DNA of 64,000 nucleotides from Micrasema longulum (Eukaryota; Arthropoda; Insecta; Trichoptera; Brachycentridae). A program made the position numbers and the translations under genes. Below, piece by piece: positions 32,290 to 44,494 of this stretch. The stretch lies in contig JAGVSM010002402.1 of the NCBI GenBank assembly GCA_022494885.1, positions 1-64,000 of the forward strand, read 5' to 3'. Under the pieces are notes generated by a model. The model worked only from the letters and a program-made list of their open reading frames with translations, was not told the origin of the DNA and ran no database searches. Position 1 is the first letter of the stretch, and every line of letters starts with the position of its first letter.

Positions 32290-32370
32290 ATATAATCACT
32301 TTGTTAAGCGTCTTTGAGGTATTATATTACGAAAATGGCGCTATATACGTTATCCATAATTATAATAATA
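32290..32370 (+). repeat. L2-like LINE 3' tip
   Basis: AATCACTTTGTTAAGCGTCT, TGAGGTATTATATTACGAAA and ATGGCGCTATATACGTTATC end with AATTATAATAATAA, matching the end of the 6880-7445 element. Confidence 0.8.
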
Positions 32371-32864
32371 AGCAGCTGAGATAGTTCCTCATTTTTTTTT
32401 TGTGTGATTGATTTTAATAACAGAATGGAGCTAGATTACAGCACGTCTAGCCGCTACGGAGGGTACGGACGGGACGAAATGTAGCCACCATTAAAACATA
32501 TGTTATAAATTCACAATTTTTTTATTTTTTTTTCAAATTTTATACAAACATGAGATAGATAACATCACTTTATTTACATATTATAATGGCGGAGAATTTG
32601 TCTAAAGGCAATTTCTTCCCACCTACCCAAACCGTTTAGATTGATCAAATAGGTAGCAGATATATATGGACATATTCTAGGTATATTAATATGGAATCTT
32701 TAATTCTTTCATTCTCACTATATTTCATATAATACAAAAAAAAAAAATAATAATAATAATAATTTAATGAAAAAACTAGTTTCGTCAACAGCAAGTTGCC
32801 TTATTTGGGGTTTTATTACATATTATATTGTCAACTGTTAGAATAAATACTGATGGAATAATTA

Positions 32865-32935
32865 AGGAAATTTGAATGCTCAAACAAAAGCAGAATGGTA
32901 AATGTTGCACAGTGGGAAAAATGTTAGCCGTCGAA
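32865..32935 (-). repeat. MITE-F interior fragment
   Basis: GCAGAATGGTAAATGTTGCA then CAGTGGG resembles the inverse interior of the family, just upstream of a full copy. Confidence 0.5.
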
Positions 32936-32986
32936 TTGTATGATTATAAAGTAAATGAAGCGCTTAAAAAATTGATTTCTTATTTT

Positions 32987-33305
32987 TGTTGCAACAGAGA
33001 AAAAAAACATTTTTTAGAAGAGCATATGGGAGTCTAGGCATTTTTACACGGCTTATGACTTGTTATTGGCTGGTGTTAGTGGCCACTTTACACACTGTGT
33101 ATCATTCACCATTCTGCCTATGTTTAAACATCCACATTTCCTCAAATTTTCCATCTGTTGACTTTTGTATAGTAAAAGAGCCGAAACTTTTATCACGTGG
33201 GTGAGATTTATCTGTACCAATTTACCTACTAAGCAACGCCTGAAAACAATTTTCTTAGACTTCCATATTCTCTTCTCAAAAATGCTTTTCTTCTCTGTTG
33301 CAACA
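32987..33305 (+). mobile_element. MITE-F, most complete copy
   Basis: About 319 bp with ~50-bp terminal inverted repeats: left GTTGCAACAGAGAAAAAAAA then AGCATATGGGAGTCTAGG, right CTTAGACTTCCATATTCTCT then TTCTTCTCTGTTGCAAC. The interior carries TTGGCTGGTGTTAGTGGCCA, CTTTACACACTGTGTATCAT and CCATCTGTTGACTTTTG. No coding capacity, so it depends on an autonomous partner not seen here. The family tail (CGGGAAGAAATCCAGCC) follows to about 33382. The flanks ...ttgTTGCAAC and GTTGCAACaag do not give an unambiguous target-site duplication. Confidence 0.9.
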
Positions 33306-33439
33306 AGTTTAGATCCAAATAACTCCATCGGGAAGAAATCCAGCCTATCAACAAACATTTTGACTTGCAGAAAATATTTTTGAGTTCTTATTTAAACTCA
33401 AAAATTATTCGATTGTTTCTGAAAACCGGTTATGAGAAT

Positions 33440-33800
33440 CGTAATAAATGCTAAGTCATCGTGTATCAAATATCTCCAATTCCATTAGGGAGAATCGACA
33501 TTAGACTAGACGATTGTAACAAGCCTAATATTCCCAGTTTTGTCAGATCATAATACGTCACATAATTAGGGCGGGACCCCCGTCAACATTTGGGCCAATG
33601 CAATGGCTAATATTTACTCTGAAGCAAACTACCATTCAATCCATATTAAGCTAATAAATTGGGGAAGAGAGGAAATAAACATTAAACTTGCATTTAGTAT
33701 CAAAAATGACACCAACTATTTTAATTGGCTAAAATTGGGATTCCCCAACGAACATCTGTCCTTGTTTTCGTGTAAAATTTTAATAGCTTTTAGCTACTAC
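33440..33800. promoter_or_regulatory. GC-richer island with many TAAT sites, candidate regulatory DNA
   Basis: Includes TCACATAATTAGGGCGGGAC and repeated TAAT/ATTA cores (TAATATT, AGCTAATAAATTG) in less AT-biased sequence. A 71-codon frame at 33603-33818 has no domain. Function is inference only. Confidence 0.2.
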
Positions 33801-33849
33801 GAAGAACCCCATTTTTAACATTTATTTTATGAATATCAATATTATCAAT

Positions 33850-34020
33850 GTACGAGTATATGAATTGGGTTGCGGTCCCAAAGCCAGTGTTGCGGGCTAA
33901 CGGATCATAGGTTCGATGTTCAAACCCCACTCTACCTCAACTTTATCCCCATTTTCCAAGTGAGTTATTTATAATTTGAAAGTGCCCCCAAATTGAAATA
34001 TTTGGGTAATAGAAAGCAAA
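33850..34020 (+). repeat. tRNA-derived SINE, family C
   Basis: Head TGGGTTGCGGTCCCAAAGCC, AGTGTTGCGGGCTAACGG and GGTTCGATGTTCAAACCCC, then CCCCATTTTCCAAGTGAGTT and CCAAATTGAAATATTTGGGT. Same order as 21425-21600 and 53400-53555. Confidence 0.75.
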
Positions 34021-34139
34021 TCATATTATACATACATTTACAAAATAAAGAGACAGCTTATAATGACTTCAAAATAATAATTCGCCATTCGGTTGCTTGT
34101 GAACTTGTCTCGACTTGCTAGAAAATTCGTGTATTAAGA

Positions 34140-35260
34140 TACTAAAGTCTTTGGAAAAAAAATAACTTTTCGATGTTGTGTATACCAACTTTAAAAGGGG
34201 TTTTGATAAGGTAGGTCACGATATATTACTTGAAAAATTAAATAAATTTGCTTTCTCTTCCAACCTTTTAGCATTCATGTTCAGTTATTTACGTTGTTAA
34301 CAACAGTATATCAGTTACGAGAACCACATATCTTATGAATACAATACAAATTCTGGATTTCTCAAAAAATCCTGCCTGAGCCCTAATGATATTGGTGACT
34401 TGGTAAAAAAATCTGACTCTCTTCTCATTATTGACGATGTCAAGATTTTCAAATTTTTTAAAAGTGTTGAGGACTAGCCTTGCCTCCAAAATAATTTGAG
34501 TAATTTATGGCAAATGTCTGTTACAACCTTTTAGCATACTAAAATGCTGCATTATCTCGTATACTCGCTCCAAAGAAACATTTTTATTTCTATCATTAAT
34601 AATATGGTTTTTCCACGCAGTAACCAAAAAAGATCTTGGTATTGTTTTTCAAGAATTTTTTTTTTCAAAAACTTACTCTTGAAACTCTATGATACACTAA
34701 TCCGCAGCATACTAGAATACTGTTCCATCATTTAGGACCCTTCTGAATCAAACCACATCCTTGAAACAAAGAAAATTCACAGGAGATTTTCGTGAAACTT
34801 ATATCTTTAAGAAAATAATAAATATCGATTATTGCACCCATCATTATTTCTAACAGGGACGCTGAATCTGGATCACAACGTCTTCGAATCGCGTCGTCAA
34901 ATTTTTATTGGGAACCATTTCTATAGGCTGATTTCTGGAAATATATAATATAATCCAAATATACTGAAAGAGATCAGTTTGTATGGTCCCAATAATTATA
35001 CTAGAGCGAAATCTCATGCACTGTTTTACTCACCCAGAAGCCGAACAAATGCAATTTAGAATAATTTACCCATCATTAGTACAGTTGGCTTGCTGAATAT
35101 GGCTTCTGCGGATAATATGGATATATTTTTACGCACAAATTGACAGTTTGGCAGCTATCTGCCTTCTATTCATTAACTTCAAACATATATTTACAGTCTG
35201 CATTACGTAATGGGTTAAACAGTCCGTAAAGTAATGCAGACCACAATTTGTTAAATAAAT
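34140..35260 (+). pseudogene. decayed Jockey/CR1-like LINE, RT palm to 3' end
   Basis: Reading across frames: DVVYTNFKRGFDKVGHDILL (catalytic strand, with Asp replaced by Asn in YTDF), DDVKIF near 34432 (the YADD region), LYDTLIRSILEYCSII (thumb) and LDHNVFESRRQIFIGNHFYR in the C-terminal domain. Stops and frameshifts throughout. It ends with a TTAAATAAATAAATAC tail near 35265. It is related to, but clearly distinct from, the intact element at 11955-15244. Confidence 0.75.
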
Positions 35261-35264
35261 AAAT

Positions 35265-35640
35265 ACATATCATCATTCCATTCGCGCCCTCTATTTGGAG
35301 CAAATGGTGTCCACATAGAGACTTCAGGCATCTTTATCAGCTGCTAGCTCTTGCGCATCAACCCAAGTTAGGTTCTGGTATGAACTGCCGACAAACAGTC
35401 GACAGCGGACGACCAGAACCTCTAAAACCTGATGTATTGTCAAGTAGGCAAGCGGAGTTAAGGCTCTCAGGAGGCATCCGTAGTATATAGCCCAGCCAAC
35501 CGTATCGCTTTCGCTTGATGGCTGATGTCACCGGAGTTTGCTGAGTCCTTTCTCCTTTTTCTTCATTCCTCACAAATTCAAACCAAATATTCTTCTAAGA
35601 CACCTATTCTCAAAACATATTTTGCAATTTTAGGACCTAG
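35265..35640 (-). pseudogene. RTE-like LINE protein C-terminus
   Basis: Minus-strand frame through 35573-35358 has KRKRYGWLGYILRMPPESL, then SGFRGSGRPLSTV, the C-terminal block commonly seen in RTE-like and related reverse transcriptases (consensus R-W-L-G-H-x-L-R-M). A continuation toward 35280 reads as the remaining C-terminal end in a shifted frame. A (TAAA)n run borders it at the 3' end. Confidence 0.7.
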
Positions 35641-38605
35641 TGAGCCGCCAAGATTTGAATCCGTAGAATATTATGTATCGGTTTAGGCAGTTATATACAT
35701 AGAATGTTCATATACATATTATGTTTTTACATGCATATTTTATTTTAAAACATCGTATTACATAATTATTAGTTTCCTATTGATTATAAATTACCTAAGT
35801 TTTAATTGGAAATACCAACTAGCTTTATTTTATTTTTTATTTTTTTAAATATGTTTACGTTGTTTATAATGTAAGTCTCAACTCAATACAAACCCGAAAT
35901 CTTGTGAAGTTGGAACATAGTGTATTCATCAAAAAAATAGTTTACGTAGAATTCAAATATCACAAATCAATGACAATGATAAAAACTGGTTTGGTTCGAT
36001 TTTCATTGCTGTTATTTAAAATTTTATTTATTCCATTATGATGCATTAACTCTTAAAAGACTGATAAATAACTCCTTTGCGTGCGGTGATGAAACATCGT
36101 GTTACCACCAGCAAAAGATGAAATATTTTTAGTTCAGGCATTTGAAAAAAAAGCATGGAGACAAACTTTTTGACAATTTTATTTCTATAATTTTTAAAAA
36201 AAACATACATAATTAAGCCCAATTAAATACGCCAGTCAAATTACATGGGTGCATCCCCCATCACTGTCAATAACCTACTGAATCAGTTTTACACTCACAC
36301 ATACACTGGCCACAATACAGCGTCTCGGTCTTCCTTGATCTCATAAGAGTTATATCTTTGTTCTCTCTCTTATACAGATTGGCGTCACATTCGTTCTTCG
36401 CATAGCGAGAATAAATATTATTTGTATTAAAAGCCAGCATAGTTGTACAAATTTTTCTTTCCAAATGCGGTGAGAAAAATTCCATTTGAAGATTACTAAA
36501 AATACGACTTACCGTTAAAAAAAAAAGAAGAGTATCAAGTCTTGTATCGTATGTAGACTAATGTGACATCACAGTCACACAAGATTTAGAAAAGAGATTT
36601 GCAATAAAAAAGTCATATTTTTTAAAAAACTAATTAGAAACGAGTTCTAAATTGTCTTATACAACTGAGTACAATAAGAACTGTTTGTGAATTACTGCAA
36701 AAAATTGATTGGCACCGCAATAAAACCTGACATTTTTATTATTTTTACTGCTGTTTAATGAATAAAAAGAGCAAATGGAAAACATTAAGTTTTGACATAA
36801 TTTTTATAGGTCATTACGGAATTACCAACATTAACATTTACATCTCGGTTTGTCTTAAATGTTAAATATTCTGGTGTTAAATTGTAAGTAGGTAGTTAAC
36901 TATTGAAAAGTCTAATGGTAAAAAGTCCATCCTAATGATAAGTTTAGTTAGGATCTTCAAAACCTTCATAATGTCTTCATTATAAAAAGCCGTTCAATAC
37001 ATTTGAATGCGGGTCAAGTAATTCACGAATGTTTACGCAATTCCTAGAAATATTACACAAAGCTCGTGAACATCAAAAAGATAATTTTAAATGAAGTCGA
37101 CTCGCTATTTTATTATGCCATCAAAATAGTAATACCTTAATTTAGAGTCATTTAATGCTGTGGCAATATGTAATCGAGCAGAAACAATGCTGAAGGATGC
37201 CAATTTTATTACGTACATGAATAATTCTAACTTATGTATAATATGTAGGTATGTCATTACACAAACAATGCATTAAATTGATTGGTTTATTTTCCTGTTC
37301 ATGATGAAACATTTTATTATCGAAAGGAAATTGCTTTTTTATGACTTTATTCAGTTCAATGAATTCGATGAAGGTTTTTTGATTTGTACTTAGCAGAAAA
37401 GGGGGAAGTGAACATACCCAATGTGAACTAACAACCAAGATGATGGCGATGACGATAGACCGTTCAGACTGTGGTTGAAAAAACTCTTTGGTGACTGCAG
37501 CAATCTGCTCAGCAGAGATAAAAGAAAACTACCTGTAAGGGAGAACCTATGGCGAATCTTTAGAGTTAGGATCTTTAAAAATTTCGTCATCATCTTCTTC
37601 CACGGCGAATAAAAAACTTCAGTAGATGACCGATATTTTTATTTATTTATTTAATACACAAAATACACAATCTTTTGACAGCACAGTTAAAACTTTTTAT
37701 ATTCCGACTTGGAATTTATAAAAAAAGTTTAGGTTTCGTGAAATATTAAAAATAGCTAAAGCTGTCAAATTAAATCTTTCCCTTGTAAATAATTAAAAGT
37801 TTCTGTGATTATTGTAATCTTTTTCGTTCTCTCTATAATAATCCCCTATAATATTTTGTAACATAGTAATAATATAAACTTGTACGTATTTAGTGACCAG
37901 TAGTATTCTAAGCTAGTCAAGTCCTGAGCCCGCATTTCAAAGGGAAATTGACGTTTATATTCAATTTCATCTACAAAGTAGAACTCAGTTGTCTGTACCA
38001 AAAATAGAACATATATAATTTTTCTTTTAATGTTTAATTACAGGTTACCGACAATATTATATATACACATTTTCGTGCATAAACATCGATTTGACTTTAT
38101 GCCGACTCGACATGAAACGGTGAAGATAGCGTTTGTATTCGCGGCCCTGGCGATGATTTTAAAAAAATTAAATACTTTATAATTATTCAATTTTACTTAT
38201 TGTAAATAAATCATAGGCAAAATAGTTACCTTGATTTTTATAAAAAAATATTTTTTATAACAACGTATTTCGAGCAAAAGCAAATCTTGTTTGACTTCAT
38301 TATCATCTACACGTTTAATAAACTAATGTAAGTATAGTTTTCGCGTTACAAACAATTTTATGTAAAAAAAAAAAACCCTAACATTAACAAATCATTTCGT
38401 AACATACTGTTTTAGATATAGAACATAAAAAAATTTAAAAAAATATTACATCTTTTACTTTATTTTTTAATGTTTTGTTTTTTTTTTATCTTTCTACTCG
38501 GTATTTCGCTATGTTTTTTTTCTTTCTTTAAATATGTCTTACTATGTATTCTGTTTTTATTTAGCATTTTACTGAGTTTCAAAATATTTTTATAGACATA
38601 TTTAT
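35641..38605. other. AT-rich DNA without recognisable gene
   Basis: Many short frames, none with a domain. No terminal inverted repeats, SINE heads or LINE blocks identified over about 3 kb, which is unusual for this window. Confidence 0.45.
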
Positions 38606-38880
38606 ATATTTTAATGGTTTTTACTATGTTTTCACTGCATTTATTACTTTGTTTTTATCATATTTTTATTGCTACGTTTTTTTACTACATTTTTATTATG
38701 TTTTTACTTCATTTTTACTATGTTTTACTACAATTTTACTATGTTTTTATTACATTTTACTATGTTTTTACTACATTTTTTACCATGTTTTTACTCCATT
38801 TTTTACTTTGTTTTTCACTTTGTCCTGTATCTTTATAACTGTTTCTATATATTGATTACTGTTTTTTATATTTTTTTGAC
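38606..38880 (+). repeat. T-rich imperfect tandem tract, ~14-22 bp period
   Basis: Repeated units such as TTTTTACTACATTTTTACTA and ATGTTTTTATTACATTTTAC. The near-periodic T-rich units give hydrophobic Phe/Leu/Tyr-rich frames in all three plus-strand phases, a sign of simple repeats rather than coding. Confidence 0.85.
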
Positions 38881-39254
38881 TGTCTTAGAACGGAGTAAAT
38901 AACCCTAGTTAGACAGTCAAAGCAACTTTACATAAATTATAGTTTTGTGTATGTAATAAAATGATAATAAATAAATAAATGAATTAACTGTCGGCATACC
39001 TAAGTACCTAACTAGACCGCACTAGTAGCGGTGGTGTTCTTTGATAGAATATAATGGATGGCGACTAAATGCTGCAATTTCCCGCCCAGCCTGTGGGCTT
39101 CGGACACCCTATTCTCCCTCCAGTTACCACTCTACCGCCCTCCTTGATTACAATGAATTATATCGAATGGTTATTGGTGCGTGGAAATACTCTATGACTG
39201 TATTTTAGTATGACCATGGCATTACCAAATAATACTTTATAATTCATATGCTGA
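38881..39254. other. no gene recognised
   Basis: A GC-richer patch at 39020-39190 (AATTTCCCGCCCAGCCTGTG) has no frame or repeat assignment. Confidence 0.4.
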
Positions 39255-39322
39255 TTATATTTATATATTTGTAAAAATCACCTTAAGGGGCGCTTTACAA
39301 TTATTATATACTTAAATTTCTA
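39255..39322 (-). repeat. L2-like LINE 3' tip, degenerate
   Basis: AAATCACCTTAAGGGGCGCT then TTACAA is the inverse of the end of the L2-like 3' UTR. Confidence 0.5.
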
Positions 39323-40134
39323 ACTGAGCTTATTGTTTTAAAATTTTAGGAGATTATCAACGAAATAAGTGAGATTTCAGTTAAAATCTTAACTAACTAG
39401 GGCTGTTAATAACTTGCAAGCGTGAAGGCAATGAGAGAGTTCAGTTTCTTTTTTATTTATTTTTTATTTGTTAATGGACTCTCTAACTAGAGCAAAAATA
39501 TTTTTTTTCCTTTATGTGTCGTATTATCAGCATTACAATTTTTTTTCTGAAATAACTCCGCGTGTGACGTCAGAGGTTGTTTTCTGTTAGTTCTTCCGAT
39601 CGGTTCGTTTACGGTAAGCCAACCAGATATCCTTCACAGCTCTCAAATCATTGGTTGGTTCATATGAACCAGTGGCATCGATCAAAGTAGTGCGTTTTTA
39701 TTAAAATATTTTTTAATAATTTTTTTCATAGTTTTTCAAGATACGGTGTAGTACAATTTAATGCTTTTATTTAAAACATTTTTTGTATCCAATTTCCCGT
39801 AAGGCTGAAGATCCTCATTGAATCTAGGCAGAAGGGCCAGCTACTGCAAAAGCACAATCTCCGGACCTATTGTTTGGATAGCAATGGAGTTCGGAAAAAA
39901 TTCCCTCTGCCTGAATCAAATACTCACCTAGAAGTAGATTTTCTTTGACATGTATTTTCCCTAAAACAGAAGTCTGATTGATAAATATTTTGAAGCATGG
40001 AGGTATTCGGTATAGAACAACACTTAAGATACGCAGATTAGTTAAAAAACGTAAAATGATGGGATCTTTTTTTTTAATACTAAAATATTTCAAATTCGGC
40101 GCTTCTTTCATCAGTGATATAAAATAAAGATCAA
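39323..40134. other. no gene recognised
   Basis: A minus-strand 95-codon frame at 39824-40111 has no domain. No repeat termini seen. Confidence 0.45.
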
Positions 40135-40215
40135 GTGGGACCGAGCTCGGTTCAAACCTCGAACCTCTAGTCTTTAAGTCTTCGTCACTGCCGCAGAACC
40201 TCCGCCCGGTTTAAA
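40135..40215 (-). repeat. tRNA-like SINE head (family C-like)
   Basis: Plus-strand GGTTCAAACCTCGAACCTCT, AGTCTTTAAGTC and GCAGAACCTCCGCCCGGTTT form the inverse of a tRNA-like head. The body is absent or unrecognisable. Confidence 0.45.
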
Positions 40216-40234
40216 AATCTGTATTGGAGAGAGA

Positions 40235-40515
40235 TAAATACTAACTACTCCATTACTTCATCATTAGCATAACCAGCCTATTTTGGTTTACTGCAGGACA
40301 TAGGCCTTATCTTGTCTCCTCTACTCCTCCCGGTTCTGCGCCGTCCTTATCCCCTGTCTCTCTGCAAACCTCCGAATATCATCAGACCATCTTATTAATA
40401 GACAATCTTAGGCCTCGTATCTTGTCTTAACTCGAGAACACGCTTCATTCATTTATCTCTAGACATTCAAGCAATATGGCCTACTCATTTAAACTTCAAT
40501 CAACCAATCCATTCC
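40235..40515. repeat. probable old LINE/SINE-type repeat (CAGGACATAGGCC block)
   Basis: CAGCCTATTTTGGTTTACTG, CAGGACATAGGCCTTATCTT and CTGCGCC recall a block common in insect interspersed repeats. No second copy occurs in the window, so the call rests on recognition only. Confidence 0.35.
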
Positions 40516-40649
40516 ACCACCTCACATATTTTAGTTTGGCAATTGATCTTAAATGAATTTGGGAATATTAAAAACATTAGAAGTATGACTTAAAATTCAA
40601 AGATACAAAATTTGGATGAATTTCGCCCACATTTATGAAGATTTGTATT

Positions 40650-40835
40650 ATTTTACTTCACAAAAATCAACAGATGAAAGAATTATTTTAAAAAATAATC
40701 TTCAAACGAGGGTAAAACGGTAAATCACTTATACCAGCCAACGACATGTCGTGAGTTCTGTAAATGCTTAATCATCTATATATCCTTCTTTAAAAATATG
40801 TTTATCTCTGTTACAAAGTGTACTAAGATTATTAA
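40650..40835 (-). repeat. MITE-F degenerate copy
   Basis: Plus strand: CACAAAAATCAACAGATGAA, GGTAAAACGGTAAATCACTT, CAGCCAACGACATGTCGTGA, CTGTAAATGCTTAATCATCT and TTTATCTCTGTTACAAAG, the inverse of the family, with the terminal repeat still visible at the right. Confidence 0.65.
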
Positions 40836-42568
40836 GTTTTTTTTTTTTTTAATAAATTAAAGAATGGACGATCTCATTATTGGTGGCCTCGTGCGAAGTT
40901 GATGGAGGTTTTGTGTCAGAAATAGGATGCGAAGTACAATAGCATAAAACCGCACAATACCATTATAGATAGGTACTACCCCTGTCCAGGTAAGGCCGGC
41001 AAAAGCAGAAGGGCGCTGGCTCTAGGCTCCCGGGGCGAATAAAATAAATAAGAACTGTGCAACTTCGGGGGGCTACCGTAACATTCAACTGTTACCACCA
41101 GGAATTCTTAAAAACCGAACCGATTTAAATTTGAATAGCGTTCCAAAGCTACAGTCAAAAGGCAAAATTAAAAATTTCACAATACACTTCTTTTATGGGG
41201 TATTTTTTTTCAAAAAGCTTTTTGAAAAAGATTTTCCTTTGATTTTTATTAATTTTGGTAAAAATATTGTTTTATTCCCATGGTACTTTAGTTAACTTAA
41301 TTTCAACATGCAAACTATAAACATTATTAATAAAATATAATGAATCAGTAACTTGAAATATTTTTAGATGTTTAGTAGTTGAAAAAATCAAATGCAAAAA
41401 TCTCATTACATTTAAGTCAACAAATGGAATAATTAAAAAAATAAAAAGTTATTTTTACATATATGTGTAGTGACCTCTAAAGCCTGCCAATACAAGCTTT
41501 GTAAAAGTGTTGGGTATTCATATAATGATGTAATAACTTATATTTACAAACATGTTTTTATAATTTCTCTCCCTCTGTTCCATTGAAACATTTCGTATTG
41601 CATATTTTTCAATTTATTTTTAAATGTACCTACACTCAAGATAATATTAAGTTTTATATAAATTATCCTTACAATTTATAATATTCATTAGTCTTACGAT
41701 GCCCATTAGAGGGTGAAAGCGCTAATTGGTCAAATAAGTAAGTGGAAGTGTACCAAGTATATTTAAATTAATAACTTATATGTAAATATGAGTTTTACAT
41801 CATAAAATTGGAATTCCATTAAGAATTATCAATAAATAATTTTATAAATTTTTTAAAAAAAGTATTCATTTAAGTTTTTTCCTCTCCGTTTAGTTTTCAA
41901 CTTATTGAAATTTGTTGCAATAGATAAATAAAATATTTTTAAGAAGGTAATACAGCAATATTTCTACGAATCCCAAATTTTATTGATGAATAAAAAAAAT
42001 GCTTTGTTGCAGCTGACTGTCGCATTGATGACATACAACTAAGTTACCGAGAGAATCAATCAGTTGCTAAAAAAATAAAATACTTAATATTGTTTTGCAA
42101 AACTTAATGTACCCTACAGCTAGATTAATAGTGGTAATTTAAAAGTTATTAAATAATGTTTGTGGAGCAGTACTTAGTTCACTTTCGAAATGAAATAACG
42201 CACATCGGCTTCAGTGCTAATAGTATAATTTTATATTGTTGATGTAATAATGTTCGGAGCAAAAAATGATAGTAATTGGCACACAAAGCACGATGCACTT
42301 TAGTAGTCCATTATAAATATATTGTATCAAAACCATTATGGAAGATAAAAGTCACGGTGGTTATTACTATAAAAAAGTCAATTGTGATTTGCTACAGTTG
42401 GCATTTTTGAAAGTTCTTCTCTACTGGATTAAACGGTTAATCTAAATTGATGGAAAATATTAAAATGAAAAATTTTGATATTTTGAACTTATTTCATGTG
42501 GAGAAATCATTTTGTTTTTGAGACATTTGAAAAGAAACACAGAACAGCTTAAAATATTTAAAAATTAA
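40836..42568. other. no gene recognised; unexplained GC-rich patch at 40980-41100
   Basis: The patch (GGTAAGGCCGGCAAAAGCAG, GGCTCCCGGGGCGAA) may be a repeat fragment. The remaining 1.4 kb is AT-rich and empty to my reading. Confidence 0.4.
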
Positions 42569-42860
42569 CAAATTACAACAGGGATTAGAAAGGGAATATG
42601 GAAGTTTAGGCATTTACAGGGCTTATAACCCGTCGTTGGCTGGTTTAAGTGGCCACTTTACATACTGTGTAACACTGCCAATGACAAGTCATAAGCCTTG
42701 TAAATGCCTAGACTTCCATATTCCCTTTCTAAGGTATTCTTCATCCTTGTTGTAATTTGTTCATCTTAATGATAATTTGTCAATCTCAATTCACCCGAGG
42801 GGGTGAAATCCAGTCTTTTGTATACAAACATTAGAACAAACTCAAATATTGTAATTTAAA
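42569..42860 (+). mobile_element. MITE-F, compact foldback form, with tail
   Basis: Ends ACAAATTACAACAGGGATTA and CCTTGTTGTAATTTGT (42569-42760). The arms extend inward about 75 bp, both containing AAATGCCTAGACTTCCATAT or its inverse, with a short interior (TGGCCACTTTACATACTGTG). Compared with 32987-33305 most of the interior is missing. The tail (GAGGGGGTGAAATCCAGTC) continues to 42860. Confidence 0.9.
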
Positions 42861-42884
42861 AATTAATTTTAGGTGAAATCTTAT

Positions 42885-44315
42885 TAAATGCTACCTGAAC
42901 CCGGCCACGCTTCGCTGTGGCTTTGTCTGATATTAATTATTATGTGAGTAAATAAAAATGGTCTAGCAACTATACATTTGCCGAGAAAACACTTTAATTT
43001 AATTAAACATCTTAATTTGCGTTGCTGAGACAATGTTGTAGAATATAAGGAAAGAAAATTGTAACTTTGGCCAAAATTTATAAAATGGCAGCACTGTGTA
43101 GAACTGTCATTCTTTCTTGTTAACTATGACAAATTACGAGTCAATTTTTTTAATTTTTTTTTTTTATTCATTTTTTTTTAAATTTTTGCACCACAACAGG
43201 CCAGGAGGCCCAATTACAGTGGTGAATTACATCACAGAACACCCAGGCTTGAGAAAGATCATATTTAATTTTTGTGTTCTCACCGGGAATCGAACCCGGA
43301 ACCTTCCATCTGTGAGTCAAGCGTCTTGACCACTACACCACGGAGGCCGCCATTTGAAACTCATAGAATGTTCCGTTTCCGTCGGAACTTCCGAATAATA
43401 TATAAAAACACTTTTCTGCTAAAATGCAATGTTCCGTAAAATTTTTGAGTCAATCCATCGATTACTTTTCAAAATTCGCGGCCGCAAACATACGGAACCG
43501 ATTTTTTTATATGCTAAATATTTCATTAACATGTTTTTAAACTGTCAAAAGTTAAAACTGATTTATTTACAGTTTTATGTTTGTACGTAAGGTCCTGTAT
43601 TTTGTTTATGTACGTAACAAAAAAACTTGGTATAAAGACATAATGAAGAAGATAAATATGCTGTATTTTTATCATGTAAATTTTATCTTCGTTATAAAAA
43701 TACTTCTTGTAAAAACTATTTAAGTCAGTGTAAGTCCCTACCCAAGCACAAGAGCTTGTAGAGCTTGAGAGGAACAGCATAAAAAAAATCGCAATCATAT
43801 ATTAAATTGTTATAAATGTGCTTGCTGGTAATATCCATATCCATACAGATATTTTAAATGAACGTGTGCTTGTTTGTTTCATTTTATGATATAATTTTTA
43901 GCATAGTGATAGCCGGAGAGGTAAGAAGTAAATAAGGATACTTATTTTTCACCCCGAAATTTAAAAAAGACAATAAAAAAATATATGATAAATCAGCAAT
44001 GAGCAACATAATTTGAAAACGAGCAGGCGATAAGGGGGGATGTCAAAAATAATCAATTTGAAATGAATTCTCTAAATTTCTATAATTGTCTTTGGATTTT
44101 GGATTTGAGAATAGAATAGCCATGCTACGTCACCATATACTAACGGAACGTCGTATTTTTTTTAGAGCGATCAATACAAGCTACTTTCCAACCCGAAAAA
44201 TAGATAATTTAACCGGGAAAAAAATATTGCTAAACGGCAAAACTTATTAATTACCAAAATAATTTCTCCGTAATACCAAGCGAGTGAAGCCGCTGGTAAA
44301 AGCAAGTTTTCAATT
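42885..44315 (+). mobile_element. possible Helitron-like nest
   Basis: Left phrase CCCGGCCACGCTTCGCTGTG and right phrase AGCGAGTGAAGCCGCTGGTA then AAAGCAAG resemble end motifs of insect Helitron-like or similar rolling-circle repeats. SINE B is inserted at 43186-43353. No hairpin or TC start confirmed, and the two motifs could belong to two separate fragments. Confidence 0.25.
43186..43353 (-). repeat. tRNA-derived SINE, family B
   Basis: Minus strand: GGCGGCCTCCGTGGTGTAGT, GGTTCCGGGTTCGATTCCCG, CTCAAGCCTGGGTGTTCTGT, GGCCTCCTGGCCTGTTGTGG then TGCAAAAA. Close to 31305-31485; same boundaries at both ends. Confidence 0.85.
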
Positions 44316-44340
44316 TTTTATTTTTTTTAAATATAAATTT

Positions 44341-44455
44341 ATTGCAACAGAGAAAGAAAACATTTTCGAGAAGGGAATATGGAAGTCCAGGCTTAAGTTC
44401 TGTCAATTCAGCCTGTCTGCAAATATTTTGTCATAATCAAAAAATGTTTGAATTG
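44341..44455 (+). repeat. MITE-F end joined to its tail (interior deleted)
   Basis: ATTGCAACAGAGAAAGAAAA, AAGGGAATATGGAAGTCCAG, then directly CAGCCTGTCTGCAAATATT of the tail. The interior is absent, suggesting an internal deletion. Confidence 0.7.
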
Positions 44456-44494
44456 ACAAACTGGTAATGAAGAACTAGAAAAATTAATAAATTC

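Noticed and set aside
36060..36120. Possible extra hammerhead (GTGATGAAAC)
   Set aside because: No CUGANGA strand or stem I partner lies nearby.
38614..38902. Three overlapping plus-strand membrane-protein-like frames
   Set aside because: All three arise from the same T-rich tandem tract; being open in three phases is a repeat artefact.
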